From Cyprinodon diabolis (taxonomy: Eukaryota; Chordata; Actinopteri; Cyprinodontiformes; Cyprinodontidae), in the NCBI GenBank assembly GCA_030533445.1, contig CM060070.1:48385089-48449088 (forward strand): a stretch of 64,000 nt of DNA, written 5' to 3'. The translations under genes and the position numbers were made by a program. The notes under the pieces are model-generated. The model ran no database searches, was not told the DNA's origin, and saw only the letters and a program-made list of their open reading frames with translations. Shown piece after piece: positions 1-41,583 of the stretch. Numbering within the stretch: the first letter of the stretch is position 1; every line of letters starts with the position of its first letter.

Positions 1-267
1 CTTTCTTTTCCTTTATTTAAATATAAACGGCTTCATCTGCACCTCTCCAACCCTCTAAGGTGTGGATGGAGAGCTATTCCTCAGACCCCTGCCCAGCAGC
101 ACCAGGCCAGCAGGCAGTCTCTGAACTGTCCCAGAACTCTGTTGGTTCTGATCCAGTGACCCTGCCCTAACATCGGTCCTCCTTCTGCTGCCCTGACCAA
201 CGTCTGTGATCATGGCAGCTGAGGGATCCTAGAAAAGATGCTCTTTGACAGCAGTGAACCAGGAGTC
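1..267 (-). other. lonp1: lonp1 3' UTR and start of downstream flank
   Basis: This is the sequence after the lonp1 stop codon, read on the minus strand. It has no further coding potential that fits the gene and carries a canonical AATAAA near the window edge. The cleavage site would fall around or just beyond position 1, so the 3' end may be slightly cut off by the window. Confidence 0.75.
12..17 (-). promoter_or_regulatory. lonp1 polyadenylation signal AATAAA
   Basis: TTTATT on the plus strand reads AATAAA on the minus strand, about 250 bp downstream of the lonp1 stop. No other AATAAA was seen between it and the stop. Confidence 0.7.
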
Positions 268-30261
<29,994 letters not shown>

Positions 30262-30365
30262 GTTGCTCTTCAAGGTTCTTACTCAAACAGCACGTGACTC
30301 CAACTTCCGTCAATAGTTCAACTTCTACTTCTTCTACGACCGTTGGTGACTGACGTCATGGAGCA
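30262..30365 (-). promoter_or_regulatory. lonp1: Putative lonp1 promoter / 5' UTR
   Basis: Directly upstream of the lonp1 ATG is an ETS/NRF-2-type ACGGAAGT (plus-strand ACTTCCGT, about 30303-30310) and a perfect CRE palindrome TGACGTCA at 30351-30358. GABP/NRF-2 and CREB/ATF sites are typical of nuclear genes for mitochondrial proteins. No TATA box is evident. The transcription start is not determined. Confidence 0.55.
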
Positions 30366-31458
30366 TCACCGCCACCTGCTGGTGGGGAGGGAGCTTACTG
30401 TTCTATAATTGTTTTTCTAAAGTTCATTAGAGATTTTTTGTAATACAAGAAGAAATAAGTAACATTTCCAGTGAACAGTCGCCAGGGGTTTGAACAAAAG
30501 TAGTTTTATAAATAAAAAAATAACTGAATAAACGTAAAACTAGTAAAAGTAATTATGTAAAGTTGCACATAGAGGCATGTAAAGCATATTTATTACATAA
30601 TGTTTTGAATTTAGAGCATACAGGTAAAGTTTTAGCAGCCTTTTTGTTATTGGAAGAGGATAAAGTAGAAAAATAAATTGTTGCTTCCTTTAAAAAAGCG
30701 ATACATGAGGGTTTAATCATAATAAATTTACATTTATGGATGTAAAACTTGGCCAACAGCAAAAGATTACATAAAAAGAAATGGTCAGAAAGTTATTTTC
30801 TAAATTCTCTAATTCCAAATAAAACATCTTTGAAATAAAGTTCAAATTTGTTGTAAATATTGTGCAGAATGAAGTGACAAACAGCTTGCCATAGATGCCT
30901 GGTGTCTTCTCTGGACCAAACAGGTGAGACAGACTCAGAACAAATGTTGCAGAAAGTACAAATGGTCTCAATGTCCTTTTTTCATTTATACAAAGATGAC
31001 TTTACTGGGTAAAAGCAGTGAATGATCTTTAAGGAAACCTCTTTAATCTTGTTTACTAGAAAATATTTATTGGGTAGAGATTTTTGTTAGAGGTTTTGTT
31101 TCAGCAGAGCTCTCAGACCAGACAAGACTGAAACAACATGAGGAACTCAGATGTAGTTATTTTGGAATAAAGTGCAAATATGTTTGTTATTTTTAAAACA
31201 CAGCTGACATGCATGAGTCTCAGTTGGATCAGGTCGAGGTCTCGGCTTTTAAATAACATTATAACAGCTGCTGGAACAGCATCAAAAACAATAACAATCT
31301 ATTTTAGGCTTATATGAATCTTAAAAGGGCAGGTTTCCCTTTTCATTGAAAAGTTGCCTTATCAGTGTGGAATCATTCCTAGACCTCACTGTTCTACACA
31401 GAAAGAGAAGAAAGGGCGTCGACACCCTGCTCCACACCCACAACCCAAAATACTATTA
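30366..31458. other. Intergenic AT-rich DNA upstream of lonp1
   Basis: About 1.1 kb of AT-rich sequence with only short, unrecognisable open frames on either strand. No conserved domain, RNA or tandem repeat was recognised. Confidence 0.5.
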
Positions 31459-32224
31459 CCGTATTTTCACGACCATAAGTTGCACCGGACTATAGGGTGG
31501 GTTTTATATACAGGTACATGTCCTCTACTACGTTTAAATACCTTTACTGCGTATTTAAAAATAGAGCGGGAGCCAAACTGAGTATGACTGTGCTCCATTC
31601 ATGTATTTATTACAAAGTATTAATCAAACCTGGGAGCTGGCCGTGAGACAGACACATCGCTGATGACAGAGCGCTGTGATCGCTCCTACATTAACTTAAA
31701 ATCCTGAAACCTGCCGACGGAATATGTTCGCTTTTATTACCGGTATCCTGCTGCCTGCAGTTTAGATTATTTAGATGAAAAACACCTGCCAGCCGCCGCG
31801 GTGAACCCGGAGGCTACCCGGCCTAGAGGCTGCTGTTGAAGGGATTCCTACTGTCGGCGCACCGCTGGTATGTGGGGGTCTGAGCGCCTCCGACAGAAAT
31901 AGATTATCTGGATGAACTGACTGCAATGATTAAGTTTTCAGGTGGACTTTCTCACTTAAAACATATTAAAACTACTTTATTCCCACTGATCACAGCAAAT
32001 ATAGCTGCAAGATTTAGATTATTTAGATGAAAAACACCTGCCAGCCGCCGCGGTGAACCCGGAGGAGACCCGGCCCAGAGGCTGCTGATGAATTAAGCTT
32101 TCATGTAGAAAAATAGAGCGGCAGCCAAACTGAGTATGATTGTGCTTTATTCAAGTATTTACTACAAAGTATTAATCAAAGTCATCAAAGTCATCATCCT
32201 CTGTTTCTGAATTAAACAGCTGCG

Positions 32225-32726
32225 CTAAATCAGACATGCCAGTTTCCCCTTCTTCGCTGTCAGAGTCACTTTCCGTGCCGGGCGGCTCCTCAGAAATGAT
32301 GCAGGCTTTTCCGAAAGCTGAACAGCAGAGCCAGCAGACACGTTAGTCCAAGCATCAACAATCCATCCGCTAACGGTGGCGTAACTTGCCCGGCGCTGCC
32401 TTCCACTTTTCCTGAAACTGTGGTCTCCGTCGGTCATCCATCGCTCCCACGCCGCTCGCAGCCTTACTTTGAACGGCCGGTTGACACCGATGTGGAGCGG
32501 TTGAAGTTCCTTTGTCAGACCTCCCGGGATAACGGCGAGCACAGCGTTCATTTGATTCACCATGTTTTTCACATCGGCTGTGAGATGGGCGCGCATGGAG
32601 TCACAGATTAACAGCGATGGTGATGCGTGGAAAAAACCACCTGGTCTCCTCACATTCACCTGCCTCAGCCACGCTTTCATCATCTCCTCCATGAGGTGGT
32701 TCAAAAGTCGCAGTTATAACACACAT
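32225..32726 (-). pseudogene. pogo/Tigger (DDE_1) transposase C-terminal fragment
   Basis: The minus strand reads LLICDSMRAHLT, then VIPGGLTKELQPL, then VNRPFK and VSGWIVDAW. This is the order and spacing seen in pogo/Tigger transposases around the second catalytic aspartate and downstream. The N-terminal helix-turn-helix and the first catalytic aspartate are missing. The gypsy 5' LTR begins at 32727, right at its upstream edge. The reading frame is open for 159 codons but the gene is clearly partial. Confidence 0.8.
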
Positions 32727-33294
32727 TGTTATGATTCTGGCCTGTCTGCCTGCTCTGCTCTCCCTGTGAGCAATCATCTCCAGCTGCTGCCTGCTGCACT
32801 GCAGTGCAATCAGCAGAATGCCTCTCACCTGTGTTCAAGCAGTTATAAGACAGCCTGTGGCAGGCAGACAGGGCCAGATAATTGCAAACCTACTAGCAAG
32901 CATTTTCCAGCACTTAAAGTTACCTGACCAAGTCTTTGCTTCACGGATTTTCCCTTTTTGCCTAGCCCTTTTTGGATTTCTCTGCCCTCTGGACAACGAC
33001 CCTGTTTCTGCCTCTTGACTTCTGCCTCCTGCCAAGCTCCCTTTTCACTAAAGCCTGAGTCTAACTTCCTGGATCTATTCCTGTCTCTGTGCTCCAAGCC
33101 ACCCAACTGTTGGCCACCCAACAACAGTTTTAAGGAGAAATCTGCTCTATTCATGCTGCTGAGAGGAGGACTCTTTTAAGAAATCCCTGACCCACGGTGG
33201 ATGTGCTCCTGATGTTCTAAGTTTTTAATAAACTGTTCAATTCCTTATTCTGTGTTCTGGCTGAAACTTTGGGTCTTCTGACTGGATCATTACA
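32727..33294 (+). repeat. 5' LTR of the gypsy element
   Basis: 568 bp, starts TGTTATGATTCTGG and ends GGATCATTACA (TG...CA). It contains TTTTTAATAAACTG near its 3' part, a likely polyadenylation signal (AATAAA). It matches the copy at 37566 with a constant offset of 4839. Confidence 0.97.
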
Positions 33295-33313
33295 GAATTA
33301 TCTGGCCCAAAAA

Positions 33314-34231
33314 ATGGACCCCTCGCCAGCACAGCAGTGGCGTAGCAGTGTGGATAATTCCATCGCTCGTCTTGATGCAGGAATGAATGAAATTATTTCC
33401 ATGTTACGCACCTTGTCTCCTGTCTCTGTTCAGGCCCCACCACAGCCAGCTGCCATTAATCCCCATACCGTTTCTACCATGGTTAAGGAACCAAAGCTGA
33501 CCCCTCCAGAATTATTTAAAGGAGACCCGGATCAGTGTCGAGCCTTTTTGACTCAGTGTGAGATACACTTTGAGTTGCAACCATCCTCCTTCCCTACTGA
33601 GCGCTCCAGAGTGGCATTCGTCATTTCACTATTGTCAGGTAAAGCTAAACAATGGGGCACAGCTGAATGGCAGAATAACTCTGTTTCCTGTTCTTCTTAC
33701 TCTGAATTCTCTAAGGAGCTCATTAGAGTGTTCGATCCTGTTCTCCCTAACCGTGAGGCCGCCAGGAGGTTGTATTCCTTAAGGCAGGGGGAGAGGAGTG
33801 TGACCTCGTTTATCATCGATTTTCATGTGCTAGCTGCAGACAGCAGTTGGAATCAGGAGGCATTAATGGATGCCTTTATGGAAGGACTAAATGATAACAT
33901 CAAGGATCAACTGGCTACCCAAGCGTATCCCAAGTCACTGAAGGAACTGGAAGATTTGGCTACTCAAATTGATCTCCGGCTCACTGAGAGGAGAAGAGAG
34001 AGACGACATAGGGAGGTTTTGTCTACCCCAGCCTCCCACTCAGGATCTCACCCCTGGCTGAGAAGCTCTCCTCCTGCTTCCCAAACATCCAATCCAGAGC
34101 CCATGCAATTGGGGAGAACTAAGGTTTCTCTGGAGGAGCGTTCTCGTCGCAAGCAACTAAACCTGTGTTTTTACTGTGGGGGACAGGGCCACGTTGCTGC
34201 CAAATGCCCGCTAAAAGGCCAGGCTCAGTAG
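33314..34231 (+). CDS. gypsy gag (sushi-like), 305 aa
   Basis: Capsid/nucleocapsid protein of the retrotransposon. The first ATG after the LTR (33314) is 20 bp past the LTR end; the open frame extends upstream into the LTR without an ATG. The body contains the sushi-type capsid region ([15 protein letters not shown], near residue 60-75) and a single CCHC zinc knuckle, [14 protein letters not shown], near the C-terminus. The stop is at 34229-34231. Gag overlaps pol by about 67 bp, with pol in the -1 frame, so pol probably needs ribosomal frameshifting. A TTTTTAC stretch at about 34167 lies in the overlap, but I could not confirm a canonical slippery site. Confidence 0.93.
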   Translation: MDPSPAQQWRSSVDNSIARLDAGMNEIISMLRTLSPVSVQAPPQPAAINPHTVSTMVKEPKLTPPELFKGDPDQCRAFLTQCEIHFELQPSSFPTERSRVAFVISLLSGKAKQWGTAEWQNNSVSCSSYSEFSKELIRVFDPVLPNREAARRLYSLRQGERSVTSFIIDFHVLAADSSWNQEALMDAFMEGLNDNIKDQLATQAYPKSLKELEDLATQIDLRLTERRRERRHREVLSTPASHSGSHPWLRSSPPASQTSNPEPMQLGRTKVSLEERSRRKQLNLCFYCGGQGHVAAKCPLKGQAQ

Positions 34232-37200
34232 AGGTGAGGGGTTCTCTACTGAGCCGTGGCTCTATGACTGTCTCCTCACTCTCCTTCCCTGCTAACATGT
34301 TAGTCTCCTCTGTTTCCCACCAGGTCTCAGTATTTATTGACTCAGGAGCAGATACTGAGTTTTTGGATAAATCCTTTGCCAAGAACCATGGCATCAAACT
34401 TCTACCCGCACCTTCTAACCAGACTGTCCTCGCTCTGGATGGACACCAAATAAACAGCTCAAATGAGGTCACTGAGAAGGTTAAGCTTACTTTGGGGGGA
34501 AATCATCTGGAGGAGATTACGTTTGTTGTTATCCACTCCCCCCAGTTACCCATTATTCTGGGAGCTTCATGGCTTAAGAAGCACAATCCCCACATTGACT
34601 GGCAAGCTAAGGAGATCCTGGGTTGGTCCAGGTCCTGTTCAGCCACCTGCTTATCGTCTGCTAATTTTTTGCCTCTTCCAGACTACGCCATGGAAGAGAC
34701 TTACCCGGATTTGTCCAAGGTTCCGTCAGAGTACCATGACCTCAAGGAGGTTTTTAACAAGTCTAGAGCCACAGCCCTCCCACCTCATAGACCTTATGAC
34801 TGTGCCATCGAGCTTCTTCCAGGTACCTCACCCCCTAGGGGACGTCTTTACTCTCTATCTGTTCCAGAAAACCAAGCTATGAAGAAATATGTGGAGGACT
34901 CCCTAAAGGCTGGGATAATCCGAACTTCCTCCTCTCCTGCTGGGGCTGGATTCTTCTTTGTTGGTAAGAAGGATGGGTCCCTGAGACCATGTATCGATTA
35001 CAGGGGGCTGAATGTAATCACTATTAAGAACCGGTACCCCCTCCCACTCATGAATTCTGCATTTGACCAGATTCAAGGAGCCCAGATTTTTACCAAGTTG
35101 GACCTACGCAATGCTTACCATTTGGTTCGCATCAGAGAGGGAGACGAGTGGAAGACTGCTTTTAACACCCCCACTGGCCATTATGAGTACCTGGTCATGC
35201 CTTTTGGGCTGACCAATGCCCCAGCAGTGTTTCAAGCCTTGGTGAATGACGTCCTGAGGGACATGGTGGGACAATTTGTTTTTGTATATCTAGATGACAT
35301 CTTGATATACTCCCAGGATCTTGAGACCCACAAAAAGCATGTTCAGTCAGTCCTCCTGCGCCTACTCCAGAACCACCTTTTTGTCAAGGCAGAGAAGTGC
35401 GAGTTTCATACCACCTCTACTTCCTTCCTTGGTTTCATCATCTCTCCCAATAAGGTTATTGTGGATCCCTGCAAAGTTACGGCGGTTCTAGAATGGCCCA
35501 CCCCTACTAATCGTAAACAACTACAAAGGTTCCTGGGGTTTGCTAATTTTTACCGCCGTTTTATCCGCAACTACAGTCAGGTTGCCGCCCCTCTTCATGC
35601 CATAACCTCATCTAAGGCTAAGTTTGTTTGGGGTAGTCAAGCAGAGGAGGCTTTCACCAAGCTCAAGACACTGTTCACCACTGCCCCAGTTCTCCGGTCC
35701 CCTGATACTGAGAGACAATTCATAGTGGAGGTTGACGCCTCTAGCACTGGGGTAGGTGCGGTCCTGAGCCAGAGGACCTCGGATGGTCGGATTCACCCTT
35801 GTGCTTTTTTTTCTAGGACATTGTCACAGGCTGAGCGTAACTATGATGTGGGGAATCAGGAACTCCTGGCAGTTAAATTAGCCCTTGAAGAATGGAGGCA
35901 CTGGTTGGAAGGGTCAAAGGAACCGTTTCTGGTCTGGACTGACCATAGGAACCTGGAGTACTTGAAGTCTGCTAAGCGCCTTAACTCCAGGCAAGCCAGA
36001 TGGGCCCTGTTCTTCGGACGATTTAACTTTGTCCTTTCTTTCAGACCCGGAATCAAAAACATGAAACCGGATGCCCTGTCCAGAATTCATGAACCTTCTG
36101 AGCTGATGACCAGTGGAGCTGGGGAGTTCATTCTCCCAGAGGCAGTCCGGTTGTCTGTTACTATGTTGGAACTAGAAGGAGAGGTCAGGGATGCCATAAA
36201 GGACTTTCCGGTTCCCTCTTCATGTCCTCCAGATCGACTGTTTGTCCCAGACCGCCTGGTCCCCAAGGTACTGGACATGTGCCACTGCTCCCGTCTTTTC
36301 TGTCACCCAGGAGTCAGTAAGACGATACAGGTGGTCCGCTCGCAGTTCTGGTGGCCATCCCTGACAAAGGATGTCAAGGAGTTTGTTGCTACCTGTCAAA
36401 GATGTTGCCAAGCTAAGCCTTCCCGCCGCCCACCCTCGGGGTTGCTGCGACCCCTTCCGATCCCATGCCGTCCCTGGTCTCACATCGCCATGGACTTTGT
36501 CACAGGTCTACCCCCCTCTAATGGTTTCACTGTCCTGTTGACTGTCATCGACAGGTTCTCCAAGATGGTTCATCTGGTGCCCCTCAAGGGACTACCATCT
36601 GCTAAGGAGATGGGGGTGGTCTTAGCTCGTGAGGTCTTCCGTCTTCACGGCCTGCCCAAGGACATTGTCTCGGATAGAGGACCACAGTTTGTTTCCAGGT
36701 TCTGGAGGGAGTTTTGCTCCATGCTGGGCATCTCTGTCAGTTTATCTTCTGGTTTCCACCCACAGACTGATGGACAGACGGAGAGGGCCAACCAAGAGAT
36801 CGAAACCAAGCTTCGCATTCTCTGTGAGTCTGACCCAACCAAGTGGTCTCACAACTTGCCATTGGTGGAGCAGGCTATCAACGCTCTCCCGTCCTGTACC
36901 ACTGGTCTTTCCCCCTTCTATGTTGTCTATGGTTTTCAGCCACCGACGTTCTCGATTCAAGAAAGGGAGGCCAAAGTCCCCTCTGCCTACGCCGCTGCCG
37001 TCAGGTGTCAACGTATCTGGAGGAGGGCCAGGAGGTCCATGATCAGGATGTCTGGGGTTCAGTCCAGGTCTGCCAACCGCCATCGTCTACCCGCTCCCGA
37101 CTACCAGGTGGGCCAGAAGGTCTGGTTGTCCTCTAAGGACCTTCCCCTGCGGGTAGAATGCCGTAAGTTGGCACCCCGCTTTATCGGCCCTTTCCCAATT

Positions 37201-37554
37201 GCCAAGGTTGTGAACCCAGTGGCTGTCCGTCTCCAGTTACCCCGGTCTATGCGGATTACACCCACATTCCATGTGTCCCGGGTGAAGCCCTATGTCCCAC
37301 CTCGCTTTGGGTCCACCTCTGACCTCCCTCCTCCGCCCCGGTTTTTGGATGGTGACCCTATCTACACGGTCCGCCGTATCCTCCGATCCAGGAGGCGGGG
37401 ACGGGGGGTCCAATATCTGGTGGACTGGGAAGGATATGGACCAGAGGAACGGACTTGGATTCCAGGCCGTTTTATCCTTGACCGGACTCTCATCAGGGAC
37501 TTCCACCACCTCCACCCTGATCAGCCTGGTGGCCCGTCCGGAGCCGGACCTTGA
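34165..37554 (+). CDS. gypsy pol: protease, reverse transcriptase, RNase H, integrase, chromodomain
   Basis: Open frame of about 1129 codons with no stop. Counting from 34165: aspartic protease DSGA at 59-62; reverse transcriptase YLDD at 375-378; RNase H start VDAS at about 523; integrase HHCC zinc domain at about 700-745 and D777, D837, E873 (D,D-35-E); chromodomain at about 1065-1110 (YTVRRIL ... YLVDWEGYG ... TWIP). There is no in-frame ATG at 34165, consistent with translation by -1 frameshift from gag. The stop TGA at 37552-37554 overlaps the polypurine tract. All catalytic residues looked for are present. Confidence 0.95.
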   Translation: MFLLWGTGPRCCQMPAKRPGSVEVRGSLLSRGSMTVSSLSFPANMLVSSVSHQVSVFIDSGADTEFLDKSFAKNHGIKLLPAPSNQTVLALDGHQINSSNEVTEKVKLTLGGNHLEEITFVVIHSPQLPIILGASWLKKHNPHIDWQAKEILGWSRSCSATCLSSANFLPLPDYAMEETYPDLSKVPSEYHDLKEVFNKSRATALPPHRPYDCAIELLPGTSPPRGRLYSLSVPENQAMKKYVEDSLKAGIIRTSSSPAGAGFFFVGKKDGSLRPCIDYRGLNVITIKNRYPLPLMNSAFDQIQGAQIFTKLDLRNAYHLVRIREGDEWKTAFNTPTGHYEYLVMPFGLTNAPAVFQALVNDVLRDMVGQFVFVYLDDILIYSQDLETHKKHVQSVLLRLLQNHLFVKAEKCEFHTTSTSFLGFIISPNKVIVDPCKVTAVLEWPTPTNRKQLQRFLGFANFYRRFIRNYSQVAAPLHAITSSKAKFVWGSQAEEAFTKLKTLFTTAPVLRSPDTERQFIVEVDASSTGVGAVLSQRTSDGRIHPCAFFSRTLSQAERNYDVGNQELLAVKLALEEWRHWLEGSKEPFLVWTDHRNLEYLKSAKRLNSRQARWALFFGRFNFVLSFRPGIKNMKPDALSRIHEPSELMTSGAGEFILPEAVRLSVTMLELEGEVRDAIKDFPVPSSCPPDRLFVPDRLVPKVLDMCHCSRLFCHPGVSKTIQVVRSQFWWPSLTKDVKEFVATCQRCCQAKPSRRPPSGLLRPLPIPCRPWSHIAMDFVTGLPPSNGFTVLLTVIDRFSKMVHLVPLKGLPSAKEMGVVLAREVFRLHGLPKDIVSDRGPQFVSRFWREFCSMLGISVSLSSGFHPQTDGQTERANQEIETKLRILCESDPTKWSHNLPLVEQAINALPSCTTGLSPFYVVYGFQPPTFSIQEREAKVPSAYAAAVRCQRIWRRARRSMIRMSGVQSRSANRHRLPAPDYQVGQKVWLSSKDLPLRVECRKLAPRFIGPFPIAKVVNPVAVRLQLPRSMRITPTFHVSRVKPYVPPRFGSTSDLPPPPRFLDGDPIYTVRRILRSRRRGRGVQYLVDWEGYGPEERTWIPGRFILDRTLIRDFHHLHPDQPGGPSGAGP

Positions 37555-37565
37555 GGAGGGGGTAC

Positions 37566-38133
37566 TGTTATGATTCTGGCCTGTCTGCCTGCTCTGCTCT
37601 CCCTGTGAGCAATCATCTCCAGCTGCTGCCTGCTGCACTGCAGTGCAATCAGCAGAATGCCTCTCACCTGTGTTCAAGCAGTTATAAGACAGCCTGTGGC
37701 AGGCAGACAGGGCCAGATAATTGCAAACCTACTAGCAAGCATTTTCCAGCACTTAAAGTTACCTGACCAAGTCTTTGCTTCACGGATTTTCCCTTTTTGC
37801 CTAGCCCTTTTTGGATTTCTCTGCCCTCTGGACAACGACCCTGTTTCTGCCTCTTGACTTCTGCCTCCTGCCAAGCTCCCTTTTCACTAAAGCCTGAGTC
37901 TAACTTCCTGGATCTATTCCTGTCTCTGTGCTCCAAGCCACCCAACTGTTGGCCACCCAACAACAGTTTTAAGGAGAAATCTGCTCTATTCATGCTGCTG
38001 AGAGGAGGACTCTTTTAAGAAATCCCTGACCCACGGTGGATGTGCTCCTGATGTTCTAAGTTTTTAATAAACTGTTCAATTCCTTATTCTGTGTTCTGGC
38101 TGAAACTTTGGGTCTTCTGACTGGATCATTACA
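37566..38133 (+). repeat. 3' LTR of the gypsy element
   Basis: 568 bp, same sequence as the 5' LTR as far as can be judged by eye. It follows the polypurine tract by three bases. Confidence 0.97.
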
Positions 38134-38424
38134 CACATAGGGCGCACCGCACATTTTGAAGGAAAAAAAGACGTTTATGTGCGCCTTATAGTCGTGAAAA
38201 TATGGTAGAAGTAAATCCTTTAAAAATCATATTATTGATAGAATAGATCAAAGGAGACCAGGTGCAGACTGATGTCAGGTTGGCCTTTAAGATTATTTTA
38301 ACCATTTTCTCATTATTTCCACAAACTATTGAGATCTGAGTTTGGATATGACGTCATCAGCAGCACTGGAACACTTAACACTAGTTCTCCATGTTTACAG
38401 GGTGAAATGTTCCTCCATAGTGAT

Positions 38425-40957
38425 CAGTGTTGGGCACGTTACTTTGAAAAAGTAATTAGTTATAGTTACTAGTTACTTCTCCCAAAAAGTAACTGAGATA
38501 CTAGCTGAGTTACTCCACAATAAAAGTAACTAGTTACTAGTAAAAGTAACTATTGCGTTACTTTTGCGTTTCTCGCCCCCGTAACCCTCCCCACCCAGCC
38601 CCCACCTTCTCGCCGTGTGTTTCCAAAGCCAGCTGAATAGTGCGGACGACAAAGACAAGAACCTGCAGAGAGTTTAGCATTTATTGCAACTCAACGTAAA
38701 TGACATCAGGGGGGAACGCCATGTGAAGTTTTTAACAGGGCATTCAGATCTGGTTAAATTAATAACTGGGAATGTCTAATTCTGAAATCCTGTGTGTTTG
38801 GGTTGTTATAGATACTGCAACATCTATCTATCTATCTATCTATCTAGATCTATACTCTGTGTGTGACATAAAATATGGATCTCCATCCCCGCTACAAAGG
38901 CCATCAGATAATGTTTAAAATAAAAAATACAGTAGGTTGAAAAGGCAGAGTATCCATCCATCCATCATCCATCCATCATCCATCATCCATCCATCCATCC
39001 ATCATCCATCCATCATCCACCATCCATCCATCCATCCATCCATCCATCCATCCATCCATCATCCATCCATCCATCATCCATCATCCATCCATCCATCATC
39101 CATCATCCATCATCCATCCATCCATCCGTCCATCATCCATCCATCCATCATCCATCATCCATCATCCATCATCCATCCATCCATCCATCCATCCATCCAT
39201 CATCCATCCATCCATCCATCCATCCATCCATCCATCCATCATCCATCCATCCATCATCCATCATCCATCCATCCATCATCCATCATCCATCATCCATCCA
39301 TCCATCCGTCCATCATCCATCCATCCATCATCCATCATCCATCATCCATCCATCCATCCGTCATCATCCATCCATCCATCATCCATCCATCCATCCGTCC
39401 ATCATCCATCCATCCATCATCCATCCATCCATCCATCCATCCATCCATCATCCATCCATCCATCCATCCATCATCCATCCATCCATCCATCCATCCATCA
39501 TCCATCCATCCATCCATCCATCCATCATCCATCATCCATCCATCCATCCATCCATCCATCCATCCATCCATCCATCCATCATCCATCCATCCATCATCCA
39601 TCCATCCATCCGTCCATCATCCATCCATCCATCATCCATCCATCCATCCATCCATCCATCCATCATCCATCCATCCATCCATCCATCCATCATCCATCCA
39701 TCCATCCATCCATCCATCATCCATCCATCCATCATCCATCATCCATCCATCCATCCATCCATCCATCATCCATCCATCCATCCATCATCCATCCATCCAT
39801 CCATCCATCCATCCATCATCCATCCATCTATCCATCCATCATCCATCCATCCATCCATCCATCATCCATCCATCCATCCATCCATCCATCATCCATCCAT
39901 CCATCCATCCATCCATCCATCCATCCATCCATCATCCATCCATCCATCCATCCATCCATCCATCCATCCATCCATCCATCCTCCATCCATCCATCCATCA
40001 TCAATCCTTCCATCCATCATCCATCCATCATCAATCCATCCATCCATCCATCATCCATCCATCCATCATCCATCCATCCATCCTCCATCCATCCATCCAT
40101 CATCAATCCTTCCATCCATCATCCATCCATCCATCCATCCATCCATCCATCCATTCATCCATCCATCCATCATCAATCCATCCATCCATCCATCCATCAT
40201 CCATCCATCCATCCATCCATCCATCCATCCATCCATCCATCCATCCTTCCAGATTTCTCCCTTTCATTTGATCCTTCACGCTCTCCATAGTTCTCCTGTG
40301 GCGCGAGCACAGGGCGACTGTTGCGCGCCTTTAGCGATCATGCGTGTTTCCTGTCGGTTGCTCGGTGACTCGTGCCGCCTGCGCTGTGCGGAGATGCAGG
40401 GGAAACCGTATGTGATGGGGAAACGCAGCTCGACGTAACACCGGTATTTCCATGTGGAAAACGCTGTTTTGCTGCTGGAGTCCTCCTGACTCTCCATCTC
40501 TCTGTGTGTGCTGTACGTTAACACCCACCAGCGGAAACACCCACCTACCCAACTGACAGACGGAATCTCACTATACATCAGCCATTCTCATCCTCCCCTC
40601 TCTCATGACAAGGCGCGCACCTCTGGATGACCTAAAAAATCATCTTTAATATCTCTTAAACAAAAGTAGCACAAACAATATTTTTTCTGCACAAATCTGC
40701 ACTAATGTTGCACTAACCATTCAGTCTATTTGCAGAGTTTTTTGACGTGGGTGGGGTGTCAGCTTCACGCAGCTGCGCACGAGTCCCATCATGAAAAAAG
40801 GTTCATTGTGCGACCTGAGTAACGCGCAGTAACGGGGTGTCTGCAATGGTAACTGCGTTATAGTTACAGTCAAAGTAATTAGTTAGATTACTCGTTACTA
40901 AAACAAGGTAACGGCGTTAGTAAGCCTTTACTTTCAACGTCGTTAGTCCCATCACTG
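38425..40957. mobile_element. Non-autonomous hAT element carrying an ATCC expansion
   Basis: The left end CAGTGTTGGGCACGTTACTT and the right end, read inward, CAGTGATGGGACTAACGACG form imperfect inverted repeats rich in AGTAACTAGTTAC motifs. An 8-bp target duplication flanks it: ATAGTGAT (38417-38424) and ATAGTGAC (40958-40965). No transposase frame was seen. More than half of the element is the ATCC-type repeat at 38950-40250. Confidence 0.8.
38950..40250. repeat. (ATCC)n / ATCATCC microsatellite, 1.3 kb
   Basis: Long run of CCAT tetranucleotides interrupted by ATC trinucleotides, giving ATCCATCATCC patterns. Blocks of about 120-180 bp recur (for example 38999-39130 and 39179-39310). A 444-codon open frame of Ile/His/Pro/Ser across it is a by-product of the repeat. 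Confidence 0.98.
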
Positions 40958-40965
40958 ATAGTGAC

Positions 40966-41208
40966 CATGCACCAAACGACCATCCACACGCGCTGTTTCC
41001 AGGTCCCTCTGTTCCCTTCCTGGCAACAAGGTGGTGACAGTCCCCTGCTCATATACTCCTCTGGTAATGACCAAACGAGCCGCAGGTGTGGGTGAAAAAC
41101 TAGGAAGAGGCCCTCGTGGCCAACAGTGAAAAGAGCACCATCTAGTGGATGGGTGCAGACACTAAAAGAAAACACAAAAACATCTCCCACAAACAGAAAC
41201 CCTAACAC
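40966..41208. other. Short intergenic segment between hAT and LINE remnants
   Basis: No recognised feature. It may be flanking DNA or the diverged 5' part of the LINE that follows. Confidence 0.3.
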
Positions 41209-41583
41209 ATGGAATCTGAACCGGGTTTAGACTGCTTTGATCCAGTTTACCTTTCTGAATTAGCAAAACTATTGTCTTCATCTAAGCCTTCAACTTGGAT
41301 GTTAGATCCAGTTCCAACCAGGTTATTTAAGGAGGTATTCCCTTTGATCTCCTCATCCATTCTAGATGTGATTAATCTATCTCTGTTACAGGGATATGTA
41401 CCAAAGGCTTTTAACGTTGCTGGAATTAAACCTCTGCTTGAGAAACCGTCTCTTGACCCAGATGACTTGGTCAATTATAGACCTATATCCAATCTTCCTT
41501 TCTTATCCAAAATTCTTGAGAAAGTAGTTGCCAAACAAGTGTGCGATCACTTCCACCATAATGAACTTATACTTTTACTTTGA
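41200..41583 (+). pseudogene. L2-type LINE reverse transcriptase N-terminal fragment
   Basis: The frame reads LDPVPTRLFKEV, then [10 protein letters not shown], then [20 protein letters not shown] and DHFHHNEL, the start of an L2-clade reverse transcriptase. It shares nearly identical residues with the LINE at 47740-49325. It stops abruptly at about 41575, before the catalytic YADD, so the copy is truncated. Confidence 0.85.

Larger units (their letters stand above)
32727..38133 (+). mobile_element. Sushi-like Ty3/gypsy chromovirus, apparently full length
   Basis: Complete LTR retrotransposon of 5407 bp with two 568-bp LTRs that look identical by eye, an exact 5-bp target duplication CACAT (32722-32726 and 38134-38138), a polypurine tract AGGAGGGGG (37554-37562) just before the 3' LTR, and two open, uninterrupted coding frames (gag and pol). 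Gag style, zinc knuckle, integrase and C-terminal chromodomain fit the vertebrate sushi-ichi/Jule chromovirus group. Identical LTRs imply a very recent insertion. It sits inside the pogo element. Confidence 0.95.
31459..38205. mobile_element. pogo/Tigger-type DNA transposon, split by a gypsy element
   Basis: The ends are inverted repeats: CCGTATTTTCACGACCATAA on the left, and CCATATTTTCACGACTATAA read inward from the right, each next to TA (31457-31458 and 38206-38207), as expected for pogo/Tc1-mariner insertion. Without the gypsy insert the element is about 1.3 kb. It retains the C-terminal part of a DDE_1 transposase on the minus strand and two copies of a segment (about 31563-31640/31764-31830 and 32007-32060/32114-32180). 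It is internally deleted and non-autonomous. Confidence 0.8.

Noticed and set aside
38937..40271. 444-codon Ile/His/Pro/Ser-repeat frame
   Set aside because: Translation of the ATCC microsatellite inside a non-autonomous hAT element; no promoter or domain.
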